Positions 11,255-21,700 of a stretch of 64,000 bases of DNA are shown in pieces. The stretch is taken from contig JAYKXP010000102.1 of assembly GCA_037176845.1 (NCBI GenBank), positions 62,001-126,000 of the forward strand, written 5' to 3'. This DNA comes from Paramarasmius palmivorus. Lineage: Eukaryota; Basidiomycota; Agaricomycetes; Agaricales; Marasmiaceae. The notes beneath the pieces are model-generated. The model was given only the letters and a program-made list of their open reading frames with translations. It was not told the DNA's origin and did no database searches. Each line of letters opens with the position of its first letter. Positions within the stretch are counted from its first letter, which is position 1. The position numbers and the translations under genes are program-made.

Positions 11255-14200
11255 TTTTTAGAAAAAACTCCGAAAAGGTTCCACACATCTATTACAAAAA
11301 ATGCCGAAGATTTTAGGGGGTTTTCTTTTTTAATTAAAGGTACTTTTGGGCTATATTGGGCCTGCGTGAGGATCTATAGGCTGTATATCTTTTTTAAAAG
11401 GGTGCGCTTTTTTAAAAAAACACAGGTACCATATAGATACCATTTTAGGCTGCTTTAGGGTGCTTCCTTATTTGGAAGGAACATTCCCACAGGCTCTCAC
11501 ACTGTTATAGAGCGCTTTTTGGGCGCTTTTTAGGCGCTTTTAGGCGCCTTTTTAAAAAGAAAAGTATTCCCACACTGCTGGCACTATCTGGGCTGCTCTC
11601 TGCTCCGCTTTTTGCTTCCCAAAAAGGAAGGTGGTGTTCCCAGGACCTGGAAAACCATTATTGGGCGCTTTTTGGGCGCTTTTTTAACAGGAAAAATATT
11701 CCCACACCTGCTGGCATCATTTAGGTGCCTCCCTACTCCGCTTTTGGCTTCCCAAAATGGAAGGTGGCCTTACCTCACTATTTTCCACCTGGAATCAAAT
11801 CATTGGGGGGCTATTGGGGCATGCTGGGGGGCTATAAAAATCGCATTTTTGAGGAAATATGTTCCAATATGCTCTAGAAGCATGCCCCTGCAATTGGGGG
11901 GCAGGGAAATGCAAAAAAAGCGGTCCAAATATGGTAATTCAGGAAAATGGCCTATTGGATCTTGGGCTACAGGGCAGATATTGACATGGGGTAAGTTGGA
12001 GGACCTAGATACATCAAATAAAAGCCTGGGCACACCAAATAGTACATAGATTGGTGGGATAATGGTGCTTAAATATCAAAAATACTGAAAATCTCCGAAA
12101 TTGGGGGAATAAAATTACAGGATGGGATGTAGTGCAGCTGGGGCTTAGATATTGTGAATCAGAGATGATATATATGTTCCCTTGATGGGTTTACAATCCT
12201 GGAGAGCTGCCTATTTTTCCAGATTTATTACAGCTAAATTCGCTTTTTTTGGACATTGGTAATACTATACCACAGGGAATGATTGGGATGGGCTAATTCT
12301 TGTTCATAACCCACCTTAGTATGTATAGATGACAACTACATAGCTGCCCAAGCACTCCTGTATGTGCAACACCTTGTTCAATCCAATGTATTGTACAGTT
12401 ATGTAATATGGGCAGTAACACATGAATAGCACCTCAGGGAAGCATCCCAGCACCAAGGGGAGTTCAGAATCGAGTTCAGGCACCCAAAATACACTTTCCT
12501 ACCATGAAAGAACATTTTTTGAATGCATCTGTATGTTGCTACATGAAAAATACATAAAAAATTGCATTTTTAGGGGTTTTTTTGTACTGGAGCATGGGGA
12601 TTGCTCCTAAAATCACCAAAAATGAATAAGAGACCGTTCACTATGCATAGAACAGGAATATCAATTGCCTCCATGAATCCCATGACAGGAACTCATATGC
12701 CAGATGCATCAATTCCTGCACAATTACAGAAAACATGTACTATGGATGTAGTATTGCAGGGATTGATCTGGAGGCTTGGGGAACCTCAAAATCGAATTCA
12801 GGATGCAAAGACAGTCAAGAATATATCTAGGGTTCAAAGGAATCCAATCACTGTAGCTTGAGATATGTATCTGACAAGTTTTATGCTTCTAGTTAACATA
12901 TGTTGCACATATACTTGTGCATTTAACTTGATCTATGCATATTGAACATATGTTAACTAGAAGCATAAAACTTGTCAGATACATATCTCAAGCTACAGTG
13001 ATTGGATTCCTTTGAACCCTAGATATATTCTTGACTGTCTTTGCATCCTGAATTCGATTTTGAGGTTCCCCAAGCCTCCAGATCAATCCCTGCAATACTA
13101 CATCCATAGTACATGTTTTCTGTAATTGTGCAGGAATTGATGCATCTGGCATATGAGTTCCTGTCATGGGATTCATGGAGGCAATTGATATTCCTGTTCT
13201 ATGCATAGTGAACGGTCTCTTATTCATTTTTGGTGATTTTAGGAGCAATCCCCATGCTCCAGTACAAAAAAACCCCTAAAAATGCAATTTTTTATGTATT
13301 TTTCATGTAGCAACATACAGATGCATTCAAAAAATGTTCTTTCATGGTAGGAAAGTGTATTTTGGGTGCCTGAACTCGATTCTGAACTCCCCTTGGTGCT
13401 GGGATGCTTCCCTGAGGTGCTATTCATGTGTTACTGCCCATATTACATAACTGTACAATACATTGGATTGAACAAGGTGTTGCACATACAGGAGTGCTTG
13501 GGCAGCTATGTAGTTGTCATCTATACATACTAAGGTGGGTTATGAACAAGAATTAGCCCATCCCAATCATTCCCTGTGGTATAGTATTACCAATGTCCAA
13601 AAAAAGCGAATTTAGCTGTAATAAATCTGGAAAAATAGGCAGCTCTCCAGGATTGTAAACCCATCAAGGGAACATATATATCATCTCTGATTCACAATAT
13701 CTAAGCCCCAGCTGCACTACATCCCATCCTGTAATTTTATTCCCCCAATTTCGGAGATTTTCAGTATTTTTGATATTTAAGCACCATTATCCCACCAATC
13801 TATGTACTATTTGGTGTGCCCAGGCTTTTATTTGATGTATCTAGGTCCTCCAACTTACCCCATGTCAATATCTGCCCTGTAGCCCAAGATCCAATAGGCC
13901 ATTTTCCTGAATTACCATATTTGGACCGCTTTTTTTGCATTTCCCTGCCCCCCAATTGCAGGGGCATGCTTCTAGAACATATTGGAACATATTTCCTCAA
14001 AAATGCGATTTTTATAGCCCCCCAGCATGCCCCAATAGCCCCCCAATGATTTGATTCCAGGTGGAAAATAGTGAGGTAAGGCCACCTTCCATTTTGGGAA
14101 GCCAAAAGCGGAGTAGGGAGGCACCTAAATGATGCCAGCAGGTGTGGGAATATTTTTCCTGTTAAAAAAGCGCCCAAAAAGCGCCCAATAATGGTTTTCC

Positions 14201-14594
14201 AGGTCCTGGGAACACCACCTTCCTTTTTGGGAAGCAAAAAGCGGAGCAGAGAGCAGCCCAGATAGTGCCAGCAGTGTGGGAATACTTTTCTTTTTAAAAA
14301 GGCGCCTAAAAGCGCCTAAAAAGCGCCCAAAAAGCGCTCTATAACAGTGTGAGAGCCTGTGGGAATGTTCCTTCCAAATAAGGAAGCACCCTAAAGCAGC
14401 CTAAAATGGTATCTATATGGTACCTGTGTTTTTTTAAAAAAGCGCACCCTTTTAAAAAAGATATACAGCCTATAGATCCTCACGCAGGCCCAATATAGCC
14501 CAAAAGTACCTTTAATTAAAAAAGAAAACCCCCTAAAATCTTCGGCATTTTTTGTAATAGATGTGTGGAACCTTTTCGGAGTTTTTTCTAAAAA
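11255..14594. repeat. 3.34-kb near-perfect palindrome (1,650-bp arms, 40-bp spacer)
   Basis: Positions i and 25849-i are complementary along the whole length, with no net indels. The left arm is 11255-12904, the spacer 12905-12944 and the right arm 12945-14594. The arms carry G/C-poor non-coding sequence with repeated GGCGCTTTTT words near their outer ends. Open frames in the arms are mirror copies with no domain signature. Both flanks are gypsy pol sequence, and joining them at the T-run (11254-11259 with 14595-14598) restores an open frame. It is either a very young fold-back insertion or an assembly/library artefact. Confidence 0.92.
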
Positions 14595-14760
14595 TTTTGC
14601 CGTGCCGCCTGAAGGAACAGCTAGAGAAGTTGGTTGACGACGAGGATGATGTGCAATATGGAACTAGTGTTGACTATGTGTTCCGAGACGATCGCCTAGA
14701 CATAGGAGACTTCGAGACAATGGAGGATAATGAAGTGCCAGACTTAGAACAGAAGTCTGA
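14595..14760 (+). pseudogene. Displaced gypsy pol C-terminal tail
   Basis: An acidic open frame (LKEQLEKLVDDEDD, then an Asp/Glu-rich stretch) resembles the acidic C-termini of fungal gypsy polyproteins. It is separated from the integrase by the palindrome and interrupted at 14760 by the Harbinger insertion. Its last codons resume at 17761 and stop at TAG 17788-17790. Confidence 0.6.
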
Positions 14761-14790
14761 GGCCCCGTTCTGTACGTCGGATAGGATAGG
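14761..14790 (+). repeat. Harbinger left terminal inverted repeat
   Basis: GGCCCCGTTCTGTACGTCGG followed by ATAGGATAGG; mirrored at 17730-17759 with one mismatch in this span. It is preceded by the TGA target copy at 14758-14760. Confidence 0.9.
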
Positions 14791-14907
14791 AATTTATTTA
14801 ATCAAAAAAAGAAAATCAATTTTTGATATTCCCATGTGCCGCCCATCGGATAAGAAATTTTAGAAAAGCGTGAGAATCCCTTGAGCGCCTCTCTCCCTTT
14901 AGCCATC

Positions 14908-16303
14908 ATGACTCGGAATCGGCACGGTAAACAAACTGTTCCAGGTTCCACAACTCGCAACAGGAAATATGTTGCATTTACTATTATCGCAGCTGCAGGA
15001 GCAGCTGCAGCTACAGTTGCCAAGTCAGAGAAACGGCCATTTCTCACTGGTACTTTTACGGGGAAGATGTGGTTAGATGAATTGTTAAAAGGTGATTATC
15101 ATTGATTATCATATCTCTGAACATGTTTGTGATCTTTTCTCAGGTCGGACTGAACGTTTTCGGCGCATGTTTGGCATGAAGAAGACCGTATTCCGAAAGC
15201 TTATCTGGGAACTTCGACAGACATGTGGTCTGCACGATAACAAGCATGTAACAGCTCAAGAGCAAGTTGCAATATTTCTGCGGGCTGTAGTATCTGCAGC
15301 ATCCAACCGTGAACTCCAGGAACGCTTTCAGCGGGGAGCTGATACTATTTCCCGGCAAGTATTTCCTCTACATTAAGCTATCTATTCTTACCATCTATGA
15401 TCTATAGCTACTTCCACCACATTCTCAACATGCTGACGGGTTCATTCTATTGCAAGCATGTCTCACTTCCAGGCCAGGATGTTCCTGAGGAGATATTGGA
15501 GGACCCAAAGTACTTTCCATATTTCAAGGATTGTATAGGTGCGATTGATGGCTGCCACTTTCATGCACGAGTTTCTGCAGAAGCAGCAAATCGGTTCCGT
15601 AACAGGAAGGGATTTATCTCACAGAATGTTCTTGCTGCATGTACACTGGCACTACTCTTCTGCTACATCCTTAGTGGATGGGAAGGTAGCGCTGCAGATG
15701 GGCGTGTATATGAAGATGCATGGAAGACAGATCTGAAGGTTCCACAAGGCAAGTATTACCTTGCAGATGCTGGGTTTCCTTCCTGTGATGCCCTTTTGGT
15801 GCCATATCGGGGTGTTAGGTACCACTTGAAGGAGTGGGAGCAGGCTTCAATAAGGTATGTGTCTTCAACATTTACTAGATCTTTGTTAATTATACAATTT
15901 AAGACCCCGTAATGCAAAGGAACTGTTCAATCTTCGCCATGCCAAGTTACGAAATGCTGTTGAGCGCATTTTTGGAGTCCTGAAACGGCGTTTCAAGATC
16001 CTTAACAAGCCTCCTGAATATCCATTTAAGGCTCAAGCAAGATTACCTCCAGCACTTTCCGCTCTACAAAACTTTATTCGCATTCATGATCCTGATGACC
16101 ATACCAAACATCTCGACACTGTGATCACTTTGCGTATGAGACGAGCTCAAGGGGACTTGATTGAAGGAGAGGAAGTTGAAGTGGATGAGGGCGAGCTTGG
16201 AAGAAGAGTTACAACTGCTGAAAGGAATCGAGCAAATGCAAGGCGGGACCAAATTGCTTCTGAAATGTGGCAGGACTACCAAGATTATATTGGAGTAGAA
16301 TAA
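14908..16303 (+). CDS. PIF/Harbinger DDE transposase
   Basis: Four exons (14908-15091, 15144-15354, 15408-15854, 15904-16303) give 413 residues. Intron 2 (15355-15407) needs a GC-AG splice site with donor GCAAGT; a GT donor four bases on would break the frame. The protein has an N-terminal helix-turn-helix-like region (ELQERFQRGADTISR) and a DDE_Tnp_4-type nuclease core. The catalytic acidic residues are likely the Asp in GAIDGCHF, the Asp in YLADAGFP and the Glu in NAVERIFGVLKRRF. The C-terminus is charged. It should cut and paste the element at TWA-like targets together with the Myb-like partner encoded convergently, 14 bp away. Confidence 0.92.
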
Positions 16304-16317
16304 TCTACCTAAAGTAC

Positions 16318-17516
16318 TTAAGCGAGTTGTAGACGCATCACCTCAATACGAGTTTCCTCATCATCGACTGTAAGTAAAAGAGTGGCAAAAGAAATATCAC
16401 GAGATAAATGAAGAAGTAACTTCGCCTTTTCTGCCTTAGAAAACACCTCAACCTTACTGACCAATGCAACTGCCTTCTTCAGTACAGCCTCATCACCGTC
16501 TGATGATGTATCCATTGCAGCAGCAACTCGTTCAATGGCCCGAGACATCTGCGACAGAGATGCAGAGGTAGACCCTTTTCCAGTACGATCTTGACGTGAA
16601 CGCTTCTGTGGAACAGGGGTGTCAAGGGCAGACTTGCGTTTTTTATCCTAGTGAACTGTTAGCTCTTGGACATATAGTACAGTAAAGGTTTCACATACCT
16701 GTTGAACAGTAGAGACGATTGTGCTCACTGATGTATCAGGATTTGCATCAGCCTCGTTTCCACTATCGCCTGACTCAGTATTGGAATCTGAGCTATCGCC
16801 ATTATCCTGGCCTGCACGGAATGCTTGAGACCCAGTGGCAAGGGCACCACTCAAGAGCTCATCCATTGCAGCATAAATGGGAAACGATTTACCCTTATAT
16901 GCCTTCAAGTGAGCTTCACCCTAAGGACAAGTGTCATTCAATGACTTTAAAGGAATGAATGGTAACGCACTGGTCCTAACCCTTCCCACTGCTCATTGCT
17001 TGCCTCAATGCAATGCTTTTCCTCATTCCAGCCCCATCCCGACTTGTTAAGCAGAATCTGGAAGATACCAAACTCATGCTTGAGCTACAACACATTAGCA
17101 CATGAAGAAAACAAGAACAGATGCACACTCACAAAGTCATAATGATCCCGAATACTACTAGCAGTCTTTGGACCTCCACCACTCTCCTTCTCACTCCCCT
17201 TAAGAGCCTCAACTGCAGCCGTAATGGCAGGACTCTTCCAACCACCATTGGAAGTTTGGTTCCCCTCCGTCTTTTGCTCCAGGAACACCTCCATCAATGT
17301 CCTGTCATCATCATCCGTGTATACGGCACGAAGACGAGGTGTCTTAGCCGGCGTGTCGGTAACTGGAGAAGGCTGAGTGGATTTGGAAGGTGTTGTAATG
17401 GGTTCTGCAATAGAAGCTTCTTTCCGCTTGTTCTTGCTTCCTTTTGGGCAGCCACGGCACTTTGGCCCCGGGGCAGGTGGCGGCAGTTGATTTTCTTTAT
17501 TCTGGGTATCGGCCAT
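16318..17516 (-). CDS. Harbinger-associated Myb/SANT-like DNA-binding protein
   Basis: Four exons (17133-17516, 16971-17084, 16699-16920, 16318-16647), all phase 0, give 349 residues. The N-terminus is basic and Pro-rich (GCPKGSKNKRK). A Myb/SANT-like domain follows, from about the TDDDDRTLMEVFLEQK segment through GGWKSPAITAAVEALKG to GWGWNEEKHCIEA. Next come a Ser/Asp/Glu-rich linker and a helical C-terminus. In Harbinger elements this protein binds the ends and helps the transposase enter the nucleus; that role is from family knowledge. An in-frame ATG at 17585 would add 23 residues; I chose 17516 because the extra stretch lies near the terminal repeat. Confidence 0.85.
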
Positions 17517-17790
17517 GAGCGAGGGAAAAGCGGATGGACAGCGGGAAGCAACAATGAAGGACTGCCGCGGCAGCAAGAAGGGCAAAGTCAGGTGGGCGCG
17601 AAGTTTATTTTGACGCTGTCCAATTTTTGGTCACCGAACACGCAAAAGTCTGAGATCACGCCATAAATTAGAAAATGATTATTTATTTTTGCTTATCCTA
17701 TCCTACGGAATATTTTTCGCGGGGATATTCTTATCCTATCCGACGTACAGAACGGGGCCTGAAGGTCCTCGCAGATCTAAATGTCGCTAG

Positions 17791-17921
17791 GACACCTATA
17801 GACAACTCCTAGGGATGCTAAAGCGTTCCGAGGAAAATAAAATAAATAAATCAAACTCCAATATGAACATCAACAACGGTGTATTTTGGTACTACGAGAG
17901 ACATAGGCAACTATGGACTAT
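17791..17921. other. Short non-coding interval after the gypsy stop
   Basis: Follows the gypsy TAG and reaches the convergent minus-strand frame. No LTR signature was recognised. Confidence 0.3.
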
Positions 17922-18330
17922 CTACTGAGCTTGGGAAGAGGTGCTAGGAGCAGTATCAAGAGCCATATGGCCAGCTCGCTCAGCACGAGTGGCTTGCTTG
18001 TGCTCTACTTCATTGAACTGCTTAGCCACGAGTTTGTACTGGCTGTGGGTATACTCGACAGCGTGGCGAAGGACAGCCATCTCAGTACGAAGACGGTTAT
18101 GAACCGACTTCAAAGCCTCGTCCGAGACAGAAGAGATATCCATGAAGGGGAGCATGCTCATCAGGTTGAGGATATGCTCGTCCCCGCGGAGACGCATCAA
18201 GCGTTCCTCTATGTCATATGAGCATTAATAAAGGCACTAGGAAGAGAAACAACAGAATAAGACGTACCAGGTTCTTCGTCCCTGAGCAGCCTTGTGTCTA
18301 TCGGATACACATGATATATGGTTGTTACCA
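17922..18330 (-). CDS. Small hypothetical protein or gene fragment
   Basis: A minus-strand exon encodes a helical, Ala/Glu-rich segment (for example SSVSDEALKSVHNRLRTEM) and ends at about 17922. A GT-AG intron (about 18214-18266 in plus coordinates) joins it to an upstream exon ending RLLRDEEP, with the frame kept. I could not find a confident start. No domain is recognised. It may be the C-terminal part of a transposon accessory gene. Confidence 0.35.
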
Positions 18331-18737
18331 ATGTTGCATGATGCATCCACACTGGCAACTACCATACCTCTGACTCTAGGCCAGAGAGACACCAGCTTGC
18401 GGACTCTGTTACCAATTTCCTTGCCATTGACATGAGTCCCTTCCGGATTACATACCCAGCTCCGGGCTCCGAGTCCGGCTGTCCTTAGGACTGCTGATAT
18501 GTAAACAAAAATTCCTCATGGCTTTGGCAAGGATTGAACAGTTGACCTTCAACTCCATGAGTGAATCACGGCAGTAAGAGTAAACTACTAATCCAAGGAG
18601 TCCCTTACAACAATGTGTAGAGTTGTCACCATGACCCTTCATCAAAGACCTAGATCTAGATAATATTCTTATCTATTATTATGGTCCGCAATCATATCTA
18701 TACAATGGGCGTCTATCTTAGCCAGCATCTCCGTCAA
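18331..18737 (-). other. Non-coding interval with a weak tRNA-like Pol III box pair
   Basis: On the minus strand, GTTCAATCC near 18530 resembles a B box. About 55-60 bases upstream of it, GGATTAGTAGTTTA gives a poor A-box match. No clean cloverleaf forms. It could be the head of an old SINE or a chance match. The rest is non-coding. Confidence 0.2.
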
Positions 18738-21700
18738 TCAGAGTTCCTCTTCATTATCATCGTCGTCGTCTTCATCCTGCATCCCCTCCAAACGAGATAA
18801 GGGATCTTGATCATCCTCTTCTAGCCCAGCCTTCTCCTCTTCCTCTTCGTCGTCGTCCTTCTCACCTTCCTCCAACGGTTTCTTCCACTGGTCTTGAAAA
18901 GCAGTTCTGAGCCTAAGCTGAAAGCCCGCCATCAGGCAGGCATAGGCTTCCAAACCTTCCCCTAAAGCACTCTTAGGAACCTCTTTCCCATCAACCTCCC
19001 ATCTCAGATGCCAGCGCCCCCATTCATCAGCCATATGCTGGAGAAACGCAAGAGTACGTCTCATCTCCTCTCTGACCAGCATCACTTCTTCCTCTGCACG
19101 TTTCACCCTTGCACGGCTTCTGCACCACTCTGCACGCAGGATTTGGTTGTCCTCTTCTCCTCCATCAGCGGTGTCAATGACTCCACCAGCAGTCCAGATC
19201 CAAGAATGTTCTTTCCTGGTCTCTCCGGTACCGTGAACGGTTCGATGGGCATATGCTGTACGGTCCGGTGCAACAAGTTGAATCCCCTGCGGAGCCTGCT
19301 GTTCCATGACCTGCTCCTCCTCATCCAAACCCCGTCTTCCAGGCCCTGTTTTGACCAATGCAGGATCCTTATAACTCCGCACATCGTCATCCTCCAGCAC
19401 CCTCAAGGTCTTCTCCCAAGCACCCTCACCGACTAGCTTCATGTACGCCACCCTAGCCCGACGGTATCTTCTGGCAAACCTACGTGCTTTTGCGTACACC
19501 CTGTTTATCAAGGCACGAGACCTTCCTGATTCTCGCTGCCCCCGCACGTTGTTGTTTTTGAAGTGCATCATCCGAGCCTTGATCCGCAGCGTGTGACGTA
19601 TGGCATTCAGAGAGTCGTAGCACCGAGCCTCTTGGAGTTTAGCCTCTACTTCCCATACCCCTGGTAGGCAGACGGCGTCCCTTTCGCTCTTTTGGATCAA
19701 AGATGGCAGCCAGACTTTAGCGTCTGATTTTCCGTTGGATCCTGCTTTTGAGCTTCTACCGATTCCAATAACTTCGACCTAGATGAAGATTAGCAGATGT
19801 TTTGCAGTGGAGAAGCAAAGGTCTCACTGTGCATCCTGGATCTCAAGTGCCAGGGTGATGAATGCTGATGCGGTAATCTGATGATACGATGGCCTGCCAG
19901 ATTTCAGCCTCAGCTCCTCCTTCTGTTCTAGCTCCTTCAATGCTTCTCGCACACTGATATCTGTATTCCGTTAAGGGTTAGCCTGTCAAATGGAATGAAG
20001 CACGAATCCCACTTACTGGCCTCTGGTATCACGTACGGGTTGACCACGCCTCTCTTGGGGTACTCTGCATTCTCCCAAAGGCGACACAAGGACTCCCACT
20101 CCTCCACTAGTTTGGTAGGAAGGTTTTCTGTCAGTCCACGATGCGCATCTGCTTGGAGATTTCGGTCTTTAACAGCATCCCGGTAGCTTCTCCATAAGGA
20201 GCCCCCTGGTTTGACGTCAGTACCAGGATTACTCCAGTATATTGTTTTCCTTACCCATACCCGTGTATTTCTCCTCATTCCAAGACGAGAAGTGCCCTTC
20301 TAGGTAGTCTTCACGCGCCCCTGGACCCATGGTTCTAGTGGAATTACCGAGACAATTGTGAGGACCCCATACCCTCTCACAAGATTCGCCATCCACTTGT
20401 GCTGCGCCCGGTATTAAGTTGAGATTGAATTGCTCGTAATCTTTCTCTTTATGACCGGGAAGGTGGAGCTTTCCGATGGCCGGTAAGATTTTTGCAGATG
20501 GTGGAAGCTTTAGTCCCAAAGGCCAGTTGAGAGCGCGACTCTTGAGGTTCTTGAACCACTGGCACGCGATGTCGTAGACCAAGAGGATTGCCAGCAGCAC
20601 ACCCCAGCCAGGATGGCTCAGGAGCGCAGCTGCTATGATGTAGTCCATGTTGGAGTACCTAGGAATACCGTCAATCATTGGCACCCTAAAGCAAGAATGG
20701 CTACTCACCGTTCTCCTTTCTTGAGGTTTCCCACCTTTATGAACATATCGCTGCGACCACACACCACGCCTCCAACCCCAGTATATCTCAGCCCCTTTGA
20801 GAATTTGGTGTTTTGCTTGGCTATAGCGGCAAATGAGACGCAGCTACTCATCTACGCTTTCAGTCAGTCAAATACCACTAACTGATCTATAAAGCCTCAC
20901 CTCGTCTCCATTATCTCTACTATCAGTCCATTTTTCGTATTCCTCTCGCTTCACAAAGTAGCCTAGTCCTCCGGTCAACGATGGATCGTTCTTGTGTGAG
21001 GATACTAGCTGCTCCTTGAGCCTGAAATTAGCATCTATGCAGAATACTCCTCGATAGAGGAAACTAAGGCCACGTTAGCCTTGACTCTCAAAGATGTCAG
21101 AGTTTTAGATTGAACTCTGTTAGCAGCGATAGCGCAGGTAAGCGCGAATAAACGATAGCTGATGACCAGAGGGGTTGAGATAACACAAGATGTGTAAACC
21201 AAGTCTATGTGATTCAATGATGTATGTAGGTTTTCTGTCTAGCTTTTATACATGAGTAGGGGATAAAAGATAATCCTAAAGGTACGATAATAGATACTAA
21301 GTGAACTAGAAATAACTGCACAGTCAGTGTCAGTAACTGTCAGTAGGTGGTGGTACAAGCGGGTTAAAGCTACTGTTCTATGAATATCTGCTTTCTTAGT
21401 AATTGTGGCATAGGCGGAATAAAGTGAAAATAACTTGTCAAGTGACATCTATATTTAGAATTCCAACACTCCCCCTCAAACCTTGGATGATGGAATTATC
21501 CGGGGTTTGACTCTAATTCTTTGTTTGCGTGTTCTGTTCGGTGATTCCAATGTGTGATCCGGTGGCGATGTTCTGTGTTCTGTTGATCTCGGTGTTTAAT
21601 CTTCTGTCGGTGGTAGTATTGGTGATATGGTGGTTCCACTTCCGCTTCTTTGACTGTTCCTGAATATTCTCCTGTTGGATTGACGTTTACAAGTTGTTTA

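Larger units (their letters stand above)
14761..17759. mobile_element. Complete PIF/Harbinger transposon, 2,999 bp
   Basis: Termini are inverted repeats starting GGCCCCGTTCTGTACGTCGG, matching for about 28 bp and weaker beyond. The target duplication is TGA at 14758-14760 and 17760-17762. Inside are two convergent genes: a plus-strand DDE transposase and a minus-strand Myb/SANT-like protein. This two-gene set is the hallmark of PIF/Harbinger. Both genes read as intact, so the element may be autonomous or recently so. It sits inside the gypsy tail. Confidence 0.93.
7065..17790 (+). mobile_element. Ty3/gypsy retrotransposon remnant, 5'-truncated and split by two insertions
   Basis: Pol domains appear in the Ty3/gypsy order: reverse transcriptase, RNase H, zinc-binding integrase, then an acidic C-terminal tail. 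Two later events split it. A palindrome occupies 11255-14594 and a Harbinger transposon occupies 14761-17759. Removing the Harbinger plus one TGA target copy rejoins an open frame that ends at TAG 17788-17790. Skipping the palindrome at its T-run likewise rejoins a frame. Gag, protease and recognisable LTRs are missing. Several in-frame stops make it non-functional. Confidence 0.8.

Noticed and set aside
11612..12049. 145-residue open frame in the palindrome arm and its mirror at 13800-14237
   Set aside because: No domain, odd composition, and no support other than being duplicated by the palindrome itself.
11247..14624. CAGCTAG on both sides of the palindrome as a 7-bp target duplication
   Set aside because: The right copy lies 23 bp beyond the arm and in a different reading frame; the T-run junction explains the gypsy frame better.
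18448..18645. A functional tRNA gene
   Set aside because: No seven-base acceptor stem or proper T-arm can be folded; only a B-box-like word is present.
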